Source: Brevundimonas sp. (GTDB lineage: Bacteria; Pseudomonadota; Alphaproteobacteria; Caulobacterales; Caulobacteraceae). Taken from it: a DNA stretch of 64,000 bases. Shown piece by piece: positions 30,425 through 39,128 of the stretch. Position 1 is the stretch's first letter; every line of letters starts with the position of its first letter. Both the position numbers and the translations under genes were made by a program. Location of the stretch: positions 101,698-165,697 of the forward strand of contig QFQU01000015.1 in assembly GCA_003248965.1 (NCBI GenBank). The letters run 5' to 3'. Below the pieces are notes generated by a model that saw only the letters and a list, made by a program, of their open reading frames with translations, ran no database searches and was not told the DNA's origin.

Positions 30425-33124
30425 ATGAACAACCCCGCCGCCGACGACGCCTTGCGCGACGAAGTCCGCCTTCTGGGCGGCCTGTTGGGGGAGGTCATCC
30501 GCGCCGAGGGCGGCCAGGCCCTGTTCGATCAGGTCGAAGCGGTGCGGCAGGCCTCCATCGCTTATCACCGCGACCCGGCGTCCCATCCGGGCAAGCGACT
30601 GGAGAAGCTGCTGACCGCCCTGCCCGTGGATCAAGCGGCCGGACTGGCCCACGGCTTCGCCCTGTTCTCGCTTCTGGCCAATATCGCCGAGGACCGGGCC
30701 GGCCGTCGTCGCGCCCGCGACCAGGCCGAGGCGGGCGCCCGGCCCGACACGCCCGAGGGCGCGCTGAAGCGTCTGGCCGACCAGGGCGTGGATCGCGAGG
30801 CGGTTCGCGCCCTCCTGGACGAGGCCCTCATCTCGCCGGTCCTTACCGCCCACCCGTCCGAGGTTCGGCGCAAGAGCGTGATCGACCGGATCGCCGCCAT
30901 ATCCGACCTGCTGGACGCCTGCGACCGCGCCGGCGACGCCTGCGATCCGGCGATGCTGAACGAGCCGCTGCGCCGCCAGATCGTCATCCTGTGGGCGACC
31001 CGCCTGGTGCGCAGCCAGGGTCTGGTCGTGCAGGACGAGATCGACACCGTCGTCTCCTTCCTGGACCGCATCTTCCTGCATGTGGCGCCGCGCCAGCTGG
31101 CGGCCTGGCGGCGCCTGCTGGAAGCGCCGGACCTTCAGCCCTTCATGCGCGTCGGCACATGGGTGGGCGGGGACCGCGACGGCAACCCCAATGTCGACGC
31201 CGCCGTCCTGACCGCCGCCTTCCGAACCCAGGCGCGGGCCGTTCTGAGCTTCTATCTGGACGAGACGCACGCCCTGGGCGCCGAGCTCAGCCTGGCCGCC
31301 GACCTGGCCCAGGTCTCGCCGGAACTGACCGCCCTGGCCGATGCAGCCCACGATCCGTCGCCCCATCGGGCGGACGAGCCCTATCGCCGCGCCCTGACCG
31401 GGATTTACGCCCGCCTGGCGGCGACGCATGAGACGTTGGGCGGCGCGCCGCCGCCGCGTCGCCCGGCGGTTCAGGCCGAGCCCTATCCGAGCCCCGACGC
31501 CTTCGAGGCCGATCTGCGCGTGTTGCACGACAGTTTGGTGGCCCACAACGGCGCCGTCTTCGCCGACGACCGGCTGAACGACCTGATCACGGCGGTCGAG
31601 GTGTTCGGCTTCCACATGGCCACGCTGGACCTGCGCCAGAACTCCGACGTCCACGAACGGGTGGTCGCAGACCTGCTGAAGGTCGCCGACGTCTGCCCCG
31701 ACTACGCCGCCCTGGACGAGGAGGGACGGCTGGCGCTGTTGGCGACCGAACTGGCCTCGCCGCGCCTGCTGTTCAGCGCCTATGCCGACTATGCGCCCGA
31801 GACGCTGAAGGAACGCGCCATTCTGCAGGCGGCGGCCCAGGCCCTGGCCGCCTTCGGCCCCCAGGCCATCCGCACCCATATCGTGTCCAAGACCGATGCG
31901 GCCTCGGACCTTTTGGAAGTCTATCTGCTGCTGAAGGAGGTCGGCCTCTTCCGACCGGAAAACCCCGCCGCCTGCCCGGTCCAGGCCGTGCCTCTGTTCG
32001 AGACCATCGAAGACCTGCGCGCCGCCCGCCCGACCCTGGAACGCCTGCTGCGGGAACCCTCGGCCCTGGCCGTGGCCCAGGCGCGCGGGGTGCAGGAGGT
32101 GATGATCGGCTATTCCGATTCCAACAAGGACGGCTCCTACCTGACTTCGGGCTGGGAGCTGCACGAGGCGTCGCGCGCCCTGGTCGAGGTAACGCGCGCG
32201 CACGGTCTGAGGCTGCAGCTGTTCCACGGCCGCGGCGGCACGGTCGGACGCGGCGGGGGCTCGGCCTTCGCCGGCGTCCTGGCCCAGCCGGACGGCACGG
32301 TCCAGGGGCGCATCCGCACCACCGAACAGGGCGAGGTCATCGCCAACAAATACGGCGAGCCCGAGATCGCGCTGAGGAACCTGGACGCCCTGACCTGCGG
32401 GGCGGTCCTGGCGTCCCTTGGAACCGGACGCGACCAAAGCTTCACGGCCGAACACGGGCGGATGCTGTCGAACCTGTCGGCCCGGTCCATGGCCGCCTAT
32501 CGCAAGCTGGTCTATGAGACCGAAGGCTTCGTCGACTACTATCGGGCCGCCACCCCTATCGCCGAGATCGCCGACCTGAAGATCGGGTCGCGCCCGTCGT
32601 CGCGCACCGCCTCGCCCCGCATCGAGGATCTGCGCGCCATTCCCTGGGTGTTCAGCTGGTCTCAGAGCCGGGTCATGCTGCCCGGCTGGTTCGGCTTCGG
32701 CTCGGCCGTTCAGGGCTGCGACATGGACGAACTGAAGGCGATGGCCGAGGCCTGGCCCTTCTTCAAGACCCTGGTGCAGAACATGGAGATGGTCATGGCC
32801 AAGGCCGACATGACCATCGCCCGGCGCTATGCGACCCTGGTCCCCGACGCCTCGCTGGCGGCGCGCATATACGGAGAGATCAAGGCCGAGTGGGACCGCA
32901 CCCACGCCGCCGTTCTGGCGGTGACGGGGCACGACAAGCTGCTGGGCGGCCAGCCCGAGCTGGATCGCCTGATCCGCCTGCGGATGCCCTATGTCGAGCC
33001 GCTGAACCACGTCCAGATCGAACTGATCCGACGCCGCCGCGCCGGCGACGACGATCCCCGCGTCCGCGAAGGCATCCTTCTGGCGATCAACGGCGTCGCG
33101 GCTGGCTTGAGGAACAGCGGTTAA
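30425..33124 (+). CDS. ppc: Phosphoenolpyruvate carboxylase
   Basis: Ppc makes oxaloacetate from PEP and bicarbonate, refilling the TCA cycle. From ATG 30425 the product is 899 residues, normal for bacteria. Catalytic His143 lies in VLTAHPSEVRRKS. The phosphate- and bicarbonate-binding regions MRVGTWVGGDRDGNPNV, VMIGYSDSNKDGSYLTSGW and FHGRGGTVGRGGG are intact. The C terminus ends GVAAGLRNSG. Frames open upstream to 30362, but the family N terminus and ATG fit 30425. With mdh at the window end it belongs to central carbon metabolism. Convergent with corA. Confidence 0.97.
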   Translation: MNNPAADDALRDEVRLLGGLLGEVIRAEGGQALFDQVEAVRQASIAYHRDPASHPGKRLEKLLTALPVDQAAGLAHGFALFSLLANIAEDRAGRRRARDQAEAGARPDTPEGALKRLADQGVDREAVRALLDEALISPVLTAHPSEVRRKSVIDRIAAISDLLDACDRAGDACDPAMLNEPLRRQIVILWATRLVRSQGLVVQDEIDTVVSFLDRIFLHVAPRQLAAWRRLLEAPDLQPFMRVGTWVGGDRDGNPNVDAAVLTAAFRTQARAVLSFYLDETHALGAELSLAADLAQVSPELTALADAAHDPSPHRADEPYRRALTGIYARLAATHETLGGAPPPRRPAVQAEPYPSPDAFEADLRVLHDSLVAHNGAVFADDRLNDLITAVEVFGFHMATLDLRQNSDVHERVVADLLKVADVCPDYAALDEEGRLALLATELASPRLLFSAYADYAPETLKERAILQAAAQALAAFGPQAIRTHIVSKTDAASDLLEVYLLLKEVGLFRPENPAACPVQAVPLFETIEDLRAARPTLERLLREPSALAVAQARGVQEVMIGYSDSNKDGSYLTSGWELHEASRALVEVTRAHGLRLQLFHGRGGTVGRGGGSAFAGVLAQPDGTVQGRIRTTEQGEVIANKYGEPEIALRNLDALTCGAVLASLGTGRDQSFTAEHGRMLSNLSARSMAAYRKLVYETEGFVDYYRAATPIAEIADLKIGSRPSSRTASPRIEDLRAIPWVFSWSQSRVMLPGWFGFGSAVQGCDMDELKAMAEAWPFFKTLVQNMEMVMAKADMTIARRYATLVPDASLAARIYGEIKAEWDRTHAAVLAVTGHDKLLGGQPELDRLIRLRMPYVEPLNHVQIELIRRRRAGDDDPRVREGILLAINGVAAGLRNSG

Positions 33125-33127
33125 GGC

Positions 33128-34093
33128 CTAAAGCCACTTCGTCCGCTTGAAGGTCACGAACAGGCCGGTGCAGATGGTCAGCATCAGGATCAGGGCGCCG
33201 TAATAGCCGTAGCGCCAGTGAAGCTCGGGCATGAAGTCGAAGTTCATGCCGTAGATTCCGGCGATGGCGGTCGGCACGGCCAGCAGAGCCGCCCAGGAGG
33301 CCAGCTTGCGCGTGATCCCGCCCTGGCGCTGCTGTTCCAGCAGATTGGCGACTTCGAACACCGAGGACAGGATGTCGTTCAGTCCGCCCAGCCGCGCGCC
33401 CACCCGCTGAACGTGGTCGCTGACGTCGCGGAAATAGGGCCGGACATCGGCGTCGATACAGGGCAGGTCCAGCGACTGCAGGCGGCGCGTCGCCTCCTCC
33501 ATCGGCCCCAGGATGCGCCGGAATTTCAGCAGTTCGCGGCGCACGGTGAACAGGCGGCGGATCTCGGCGCGCGTCAGGAAGGCGTCCAGCGTCTTCTGCT
33601 CCATCTCCAGGACGCTGTCCTCGACCTCGTCGACGATGGGCGAATAGGCGTCGACGATGAAATCCAGAATGCCGTGCAAAACGAAATCCGGTCCCCTCTT
33701 CAACTCCCCCGGCGAAGCCTCCAGCTGGGCCCGCAAGGCGTTATGGGCGCGCGCGGAGCCGTGGCGGATGCTGATGACATGGTCTTCGCCGACGAAGATG
33801 TGGGTCTCGCCATAGGCGATGCGTTCGTCGATCCGGGCCGCAGTGCGGGCGACGACGAACAGTTCGCGGCCATAGACCTCGACCTTGGGCATCTGGTGCG
33901 CCGCCAGCGCGTCCTCGACCGCCAGCGGATGCAGGCGGAAGCGGCGGACCAGGATGTCGAACTCCTCGTCCGTCGGATCCACCAGGCCGATCCAGACGAA
34001 CTGACCCGGCTCCAGCCTCAGCCCCTCCTCGCTGAGCGGCGCCGCGCGGACCCGATGGCCGTCTCGATAGACATAGGATGCGACGACCGGCAT
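33128..34093 (-). CDS. corA: CorA-family magnesium/cobalt transporter
   Basis: CorA is a pentameric inner membrane channel for Mg2+ (also Co2+, Ni2+). The 321-residue protein has a large cytoplasmic N-terminal domain, a long helix (about 140-255) and two C-terminal membrane segments separated by the essential YGMN motif (IAGIYGMNFDFMPEL). It ends in a basic FKRTKWL tail. ATG 34093 has GGAGGA five bases upstream and gives a normal start (PVVASYVYRDG); an upstream ATG at 34150 would add 19 unlikely residues. Confidence 0.95.
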   Translation of the reverse strand: MPVVASYVYRDGHRVRAAPLSEEGLRLEPGQFVWIGLVDPTDEEFDILVRRFRLHPLAVEDALAAHQMPKVEVYGRELFVVARTAARIDERIAYGETHIFVGEDHVISIRHGSARAHNALRAQLEASPGELKRGPDFVLHGILDFIVDAYSPIVDEVEDSVLEMEQKTLDAFLTRAEIRRLFTVRRELLKFRRILGPMEEATRRLQSLDLPCIDADVRPYFRDVSDHVQRVGARLGGLNDILSSVFEVANLLEQQRQGGITRKLASWAALLAVPTAIAGIYGMNFDFMPELHWRYGYYGALILMLTICTGLFVTFKRTKWL

Positions 34094-34213
34094 GGCGTCC
34101 TCCGAACCGAATTCCGCTGCGTTTAGAGCGCGAAAGCCCGGCGGCGTCACGCCCTCGAAACGAAAATCGCCGCCGGATGTATCCGGCGGCGATCTCTTGT
34201 CTCGATGCAGGTC

Positions 34214-36397
34214 TCAGTTGACCGGGAAGCCCCGGACCTTCAGCAGGGCCGCCACGTCCGGGTCGCGGCCGCGGAAGGCGCGATAGGCCTCGGCGCGGTC
34301 GGTGGTGTTGCCCGGCGCCAGCATGATCGACTTGAAGCGGCCGGCGATGTCCGGATTGAACACGTCGCCCGACTCCTCGAAATAGGCCCAGGTGTCGGCG
34401 TCCATCGTCTCGGACCACAGATAGGAGTAGTAGCCCGCCGAATAGGCGTCCGAGGTGAACAGGTGATTGAACTGCGGCAGGCGGTGCCGCATCACGATCT
34501 CCTTGGGCATGCCGATACGGGCCAGGCTTTCCTTCTCGAAGGCGTCGATGTCGGTCGGCGGCACGGCCTGGGTGTGCAGGTCCATGTCCACGATGGCCGA
34601 GGACAGATAGCTGACCGTCGCATAGCCCTGATTGAAGGTGTTGGACGCCTCGATCTTGTCCACCAGGGCCTGCGGCATGGCCTGGCCGGTCTGATAGTGT
34701 TTCAGATAGCCGTCCAGGATCGGCCGGCTCAACACCCAGTGTTCGTGCACCTGCGACGGATACTCCACGAAGTCGCGCGGCGTCTCGCCGTAGGACGGAT
34801 AGGTCACGACCGACGACAGATAGTGCAGGGCGTGGCCGAACTCGTGGAACAGGGTCTCGGCGTCGTCCAGAGAGATCAGGACGGGCTGGCCGGGCTCGGG
34901 CTTGGTGAAGTTGTTGTTCGACGCCAGGATGACCTTGGAACCGTCCAGCTGCGAGAAGGACCGATAGGTGGTCATCCAGGCGCCCGACCGCTTGCCCGGG
35001 CGGGCGTAGTCGTCGGTGTAGTAGATGCCGATCAGGCGGCCGCCGCGTGTCTTGTCATAGACCTCATAGACCTCCACGTCCGGCTCGAAGACGGGAACCG
35101 CGCCCTTGGGCAGTTTCTTGAACTGGAAGCCGTACAGGCGCTCGGCCATGGCGAAGGAGCCGGCCCGCACCGCGTTCAGTTCGAAGTAGGGCTTCAGTTC
35201 GTTCTGATCCAGGTCGTACTTGGCCTTGCGCACCTTCTCGGCGAAATAGAGGTAGTCCCACGGCTCGATGTCGAAACCGGCGATCGCCTTCATGTCGGCG
35301 ACCTCCTCGGCCACGCGCGCCTTGGCCGGGGCCCAGACGCGGTCCATCAGGCGCTGGGCGTTGGCCGGGGTCTTGGCCATGGTGTCCTGCATGCGCAGTT
35401 CGGCGTGGTTCTTGTAGCCCAGCAGCTTGGCGCGCTGATCGCGCAGGCGCACGATCTCGACGATGGTCGAGTTGGTGTCGTTGGCGTCGCCGTTGTCGCC
35501 GCGGTTGACGAACTTCTTCCAGACCTGCTCGCGCAGGGCCCGGTCGTCGGCGAAGGTCAGGAAGGGATCGACCGCCGAACGGGTGTTCAGGATGGCCCAG
35601 CCCTGAAGGTTGCGGCTGCGCGCAGCGGCGGCGGCGGCGGCCTTGTTCGACTCGGGCAGGCCGGCCAGCCCGGCCTCGTTCGGGATCAGGGTCCAGGCGT
35701 TCTCGTCGGCCACGACCTTCTGGCCGAAGCGGGTGAAGGCGTTGGACAGGGCGGTGTTGATCCGGCCCAGCTCGGCCTTGCCGGCCGCGTCCAGATTCGC
35801 GCCCGAGCGGATGAAGGCGTCGCGGCGGCGCTCGGCCAAACGCTTCTGTTGGGGCGTCAGACCCATGGCGTCGGCGTTGTCGGCGACCGTCTTGACCCGC
35901 TGGAACAGCTTATCGTTGAAGTTGATCTCGTCGAAGAAGGCCGAGGTCATCGGCGACAGCTCGGTGTCCAGGGCGTCGTATTCGGCCCCGCCGATGTTCG
36001 ACGTCATGACGCTGTAGATATTGTAGGCGCGGTCCAGCGGCTGGCCCCACAACTCCATCGCCGCCAAGGTGTTGGCGAAGGTCGGGGGCTCTGGGTTGTT
36101 GGCCACGGCGGCGACGTCGGCGCGGGCCAGCTCCATGGCTTCCAGCATGGCTTCGCGCAGCTTGGCCGGCGTCACCTTGTCGAAGGGCGGAACACCGTCG
36201 TAGGGCCCGGTCCAGACCTGCAGCAACTCGGCGCGCGGCGCTTGGGCCGGCAGGACGGCGCGGGCGATGCGCGCTTCCTCCGCGACGCTGGCCGCTGAAG
36301 GCGCGGCGGCGGACCCGCTCGAGGCGGCGCCGGTGGAGGCGCAGGCCGACAGTGCCATCAGGCTGCCGCCCGCGATGAGAAGCTGGCGTCTATGCAT
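34214..36397 (-). CDS. M3-family metallopeptidase (peptidyl-dipeptidase Dcp-like), lipoprotein
   Basis: M3 peptidases cleave oligopeptides with a single zinc. The 727-residue protein has a twin-basic signal ending in a lipobox (HRRQLLIAGGSLMALSAC, Cys18 region), so it should be membrane-anchored outside the cytoplasm. The zinc motif HEFGH is near residue 518 (TLFHEFGHALHYL), with the M3 C-terminal SDAYSAGYYSYLWSE segment. Cytoplasmic Dcp and OpdA lack such a signal; exported M3 lipoproteins are common in Caulobacterales and Xanthomonads. ATG 36397 begins the signal. Divergent from murI. Confidence 0.93.
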   Translation of the reverse strand: MHRRQLLIAGGSLMALSACASTGAASSGSAAAPSAASVAEEARIARAVLPAQAPRAELLQVWTGPYDGVPPFDKVTPAKLREAMLEAMELARADVAAVANNPEPPTFANTLAAMELWGQPLDRAYNIYSVMTSNIGGAEYDALDTELSPMTSAFFDEINFNDKLFQRVKTVADNADAMGLTPQQKRLAERRRDAFIRSGANLDAAGKAELGRINTALSNAFTRFGQKVVADENAWTLIPNEAGLAGLPESNKAAAAAAARSRNLQGWAILNTRSAVDPFLTFADDRALREQVWKKFVNRGDNGDANDTNSTIVEIVRLRDQRAKLLGYKNHAELRMQDTMAKTPANAQRLMDRVWAPAKARVAEEVADMKAIAGFDIEPWDYLYFAEKVRKAKYDLDQNELKPYFELNAVRAGSFAMAERLYGFQFKKLPKGAVPVFEPDVEVYEVYDKTRGGRLIGIYYTDDYARPGKRSGAWMTTYRSFSQLDGSKVILASNNNFTKPEPGQPVLISLDDAETLFHEFGHALHYLSSVVTYPSYGETPRDFVEYPSQVHEHWVLSRPILDGYLKHYQTGQAMPQALVDKIEASNTFNQGYATVSYLSSAIVDMDLHTQAVPPTDIDAFEKESLARIGMPKEIVMRHRLPQFNHLFTSDAYSAGYYSYLWSETMDADTWAYFEESGDVFNPDIAGRFKSIMLAPGNTTDRAEAYRAFRGRDPDVAALLKVRGFPVN

Positions 36398-36527
36398 GGA
36401 ATGCTCCGAAACAAGATCATGATCGGCGACACACTTAGGCGCATGGACCGGTTCCGTCACCTGACGGCGGCGTAAACTTGTCGCCAATCCGGTTGGATAC
36501 GTCGTCGCACTGTTCTAAAGCGCCCCC

Positions 36528-37385
36528 ATGGCTATTGGCGTTTTCGACTCCGGCGTGGGCGGCCTGACCGTCCACCGCGAACTGACCCGGCGGTTCCCGA
36601 CGCGGGACTTCGTCTATCTGGCCGACCAGGCCCACGCCCCCTACGGCGGGCGCGGCGGCGAGGACATCGTCCAGCTGACCCAGGCGGGGTGCGAACGCCT
36701 GTTCGAGGCCGGCGCCTCGGTCGTCGTCCTGGCCTGCAACACCGCCTCGGCCATCGCCCTGCGGCGGCTGCAGCAGACCTGGCTGCCTTCCTTACGCGAA
36801 CGCCTGGGTCGGCCGGTCAACATCCTGGGCATCATCGTGCCGACCATCGAGGCGGCGACCGGCGTGCCCTGGAGCTTCGAGGCCCAGCGCCCGCAGGAGG
36901 GCGAGAAGGTCGAATCCATCGCCATCACCGGCGTCTTCTGCACCGCCGCCACGGCGATCAGCCGCGTCTACGAGATCGAGATCGACAAGCGCCGCGAGGA
37001 CATCGCCGTCTTCTCCGAACCCTGCCCCGGCCTGGCCGGCCTGATCGAACTGGGCGCCCCGGCCGAGGAGCTGAAGGTGGTGATCGGCGACCACGTCGAT
37101 GCGCTCCGTCGTCGCATCGGCCGCCACCCGGACAAGGCCATCCTGGGCTGCACCCACTATGAGATCGTCGCCGACCTGTTCGCCCAGGCCCTTCCGGCGG
37201 GGACCGTCCTGATCGAACAACCGACGGCGGTTGCGGATGCGCTGGAACGCTATTTCGCGCAGCACCCCGAATACGATTTGGGCGACAGCGGCCGGCGCGA
37301 CTTTCTGACCACCGGCCAGGCCGGACCGCAGTCGGAGCTGGTGTCCCAGTTCTGGGGCGCGCCGGTGACGTTCGAAAAGGCCTAG
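36528..37385 (+). CDS. murI: Glutamate racemase
   Basis: MurI interconverts L- and D-glutamate for peptidoglycan. The 285-residue protein begins IGVFDSGVGGLTVHREL and has the paired catalytic cysteines Cys70 (VVLACNTAS) and Cys208 followed by His210 (ILGCTHYE). YLADQAHAPYGGRG matches the substrate loop. Length and motif order are normal. It is followed after two bases by the convergent CDF transporter stop and is divergent from the M3 peptidase. Confidence 0.96.
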   Translation: MAIGVFDSGVGGLTVHRELTRRFPTRDFVYLADQAHAPYGGRGGEDIVQLTQAGCERLFEAGASVVVLACNTASAIALRRLQQTWLPSLRERLGRPVNILGIIVPTIEAATGVPWSFEAQRPQEGEKVESIAITGVFCTAATAISRVYEIEIDKRREDIAVFSEPCPGLAGLIELGAPAEELKVVIGDHVDALRRRIGRHPDKAILGCTHYEIVADLFAQALPAGTVLIEQPTAVADALERYFAQHPEYDLGDSGRRDFLTTGQAGPQSELVSQFWGAPVTFEKA

Positions 37386-37387
37386 CG

Positions 37388-38353
37388 TCAGCAGTCCGGA
37401 CAATCGGGCAGGGCCTCGGTCTCCAGCTGCAGCGTGGTGTGGCCGATGAAGAAGCGCGTCCGCACCAGAACCTGCGCCTCCTTCAGCAGGGCCGTAGGGT
37501 CCGCCCGCTCGTGCACCAGATGGGCCGTCAGGGCCGTCTCGGTGGTCGACAATCCCCAGACGTGGAGGTCGTGCACCGCCGTGACGCCGGGCAGTTCCCG
37601 CAGCGCCGCCTCCAGCCGGATCACGTCCACCTGGGCCGGAACGCCGTCCACGGCCAGATTGACGGAATCCTTGAACAGCCCCCAGGTCGACCACAGGATC
37701 ACCGCGACGATCAGCAGACTGACGATCGGATCGACCATCGACCAACCGGTCGCCATCATCAGGCCGCCGGCCAGAACGACGCCCAGCGACACGCCCGCGT
37801 CGGCCATCATGTGCAGATAGGCGCCCCGCGCGTTCAGGTCGTGCTGGGACCGGATGAACAGCAGGGCCGTCGCCAGGTTCAGCACGAAGCCCACGCCCGC
37901 CACCGCCATGATGGTCATCGAATGGACCGGCGCAGGCTCGGCGAAACGGCGAACCGCCTCGAAGGCGATGGCCCCGCAGGCGAAGATCAGCAGCAGGGCG
38001 TTGCCCAGGGCCGCAAGGACCGTGGCCTTGCCCAGTCCGTAGGTGCGACGGCCGCCCGCGATCCCGTGTCCGCCCATCCGGGCCAGCAAGGCTGCGCCGC
38101 CGGCCATGGCCAGCCCCAGAACGTCCGTCAGATTATGGCCCGCGTCCGCCAGAAGGGCGGTCGAATTGACGGCGAAACCGGCGGCGAATTCGCAGACCAC
38201 GAAGGCCAGGTTGATGGCCAGGGCGACGGCGTAGCGCCAATCTCCCGTATCGACGGGTCCATGGTCGTGGCCTGCATGACCATGACCTCTGTGGTCGTGG
38301 TCATGGTCGGAGGCGTGATCGTGATCCGCGTGGCTGTGTCCGTGGGCGCTCAT
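37388..38353 (-). CDS. Cation diffusion facilitator (zinc-type exporter, CzcD/ZitB-like)
   Basis: CDF proteins export Zn2+ and related metals in exchange for protons. The 321-residue protein starts with a histidine-rich stretch (13 His in the first 32 residues), a likely zinc sensor or buffer. It has six membrane segments, with metal ligands in DAGHNLTD (Asp70, His73, Asp77) and the second site HMMADAG near 181-187. The C-terminal domain (about 225-321) has HDLHVWGLSTTETALTAHLV and ends CPDC, a possible extra metal site. A Zur-like palindrome lies 56 bases upstream of the start. Confidence 0.93.
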   Translation of the reverse strand: MSAHGHSHADHDHASDHDHDHRGHGHAGHDHGPVDTGDWRYAVALAINLAFVVCEFAAGFAVNSTALLADAGHNLTDVLGLAMAGGAALLARMGGHGIAGGRRTYGLGKATVLAALGNALLLIFACGAIAFEAVRRFAEPAPVHSMTIMAVAGVGFVLNLATALLFIRSQHDLNARGAYLHMMADAGVSLGVVLAGGLMMATGWSMVDPIVSLLIVAVILWSTWGLFKDSVNLAVDGVPAQVDVIRLEAALRELPGVTAVHDLHVWGLSTTETALTAHLVHERADPTALLKEAQVLVRTRFFIGHTTLQLETEALPDCPDC

Positions 38354-38408
38354 GGCCCCGCCTATACGCCGTTTCGGGAAAAGGCCAAGTCGCTATAAGA
38401 TAACGCAT

Positions 38409-38429
38409 TGAATGTTATCATATAATTCA
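38409..38429 (-). promoter_or_regulatory. Zur-like palindrome upstream of the CDF gene
   Basis: The 21-base imperfect palindrome has TGAAT and ATTCA arms around GTTATCATATAAT (38414-38426), which differs by one base from a GTTATNNTATAAC-type Zur core. It stands in an AT-rich pocket 56-76 bases upstream of the CDF start, where an operator would lie. A second GATAAC-N9-GTTATC repeat overlaps it from 38399. Fur-family binding is inferred from the pattern only. Confidence 0.5.
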
Positions 38430-38434
38430 AAACC

Positions 38435-39082
38435 CTAGTGCTGATGGGTCGCCACGATCAAGCCCAGGACGATCAGGGCCGCCCCCAGAACCGCGCCCTC
38501 GTAACGGGCCCAGCGCTCCAGCCGCAGGATGGAGGCGCCCGCGCTGGCCAGGGCGGTGAAGACGGTCATGCCCGCCACCGTGCCCAGGGCGAACATCAGG
38601 GTCAGCAAAGCCAGGGCTCCCAACCCCTGTGGCGCAGTAGACAGATAGATGGGCAGCAGCACCTCGCCCGGCGACACGGCCATCATGGCGACCAGCCCCC
38701 AAACGGCGGCCTTGTCCGACACCGCTGCCGGCGGCGGCGCAGCGTCGGCCGGAGCGGCGCGACGCAGCATGGCGCGCGTCAGATAGAAGGCGCCGAACAG
38801 AAACAGCAGCACCGCCGCCAGATGCGGCAGCAGACCTTCGATCCAGCGATCCAGCGCCAGGCCCGCCGCCACGATCAGGGCGCCGACAGCCGCCGTCGCG
38901 ATGATGTGGGCCAGGCCGGCCGTCGCCACGACCGCCAGGATACGAGACGGCCGCCAGCCCTGCGCCCGCCCGACCAGGGTGAAGGGCAGCCAGTGGGTCG
39001 GCAGGGCCGCATGCAGGAAGGCGGCGACGAAACCGCCGCCCAGCAGGGACAGCATGACGGACGGGTCGGGACCGGGAGACAT
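38435..39082 (-). CDS. Six-segment membrane protein, putative metal transporter (HupE/NicO/UreH-like)
   Basis: The 215-residue protein has six hydrophobic segments (about 12-26, 46-75, 82-105, 125-148, 155-180, 192-212). Its first segment carries HAALPTHWLPF with His24 and His30, and the next has GLAHIIATA. Paired histidines in early membrane helices recall Ni/Co transporters of the HupE, NicO and UreH groups, but I cannot place it firmly. The C terminus ends ATHQH. A Zur-like palindrome lies 18 bases upstream and a CDF exporter follows, so a zinc or related metal is the likely substrate. Confidence 0.62.
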   Translation of the reverse strand: MSPGPDPSVMLSLLGGGFVAAFLHAALPTHWLPFTLVGRAQGWRPSRILAVVATAGLAHIIATAAVGALIVAAGLALDRWIEGLLPHLAAVLLFLFGAFYLTRAMLRRAAPADAAPPPAAVSDKAAVWGLVAMMAVSPGEVLLPIYLSTAPQGLGALALLTLMFALGTVAGMTVFTALASAGASILRLERWARYEGAVLGAALIVLGLIVATHQH

Positions 39083-39099
39083 GTCGCGCCCTATATCCC

Positions 39100-39112
39100 G
39101 TTACTTTATAAC
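39100..39112 (-). promoter_or_regulatory. Zur-like palindrome upstream of the putative metal transporter
   Basis: GTTACTTTATAAC is a 13-base near-palindrome with GTTA and TAAC ends, close to the Zur core GTTATNNTATAAC. It begins 18 bases upstream of the start codon at 39082, at promoter distance for a short leader. The same type of site precedes the downstream CDF gene. Confidence 0.45.
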
Positions 39113-39128
39113 AATCGAGCCCAAATCT

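Noticed and set aside
30152..33010. A 950-codon open frame on the minus strand across ppc
   Set aside because: It is the antisense of ppc, full of Gln/His/Gly/Arg low-complexity sequence typical of shadow frames in GC-rich DNA, and it has no recognisable motif.
34205..36298. A 697-codon plus-strand frame over the M3 peptidase gene
   Set aside because: Antisense shadow of the peptidase, with no motif and biased His/Gly/Arg composition.
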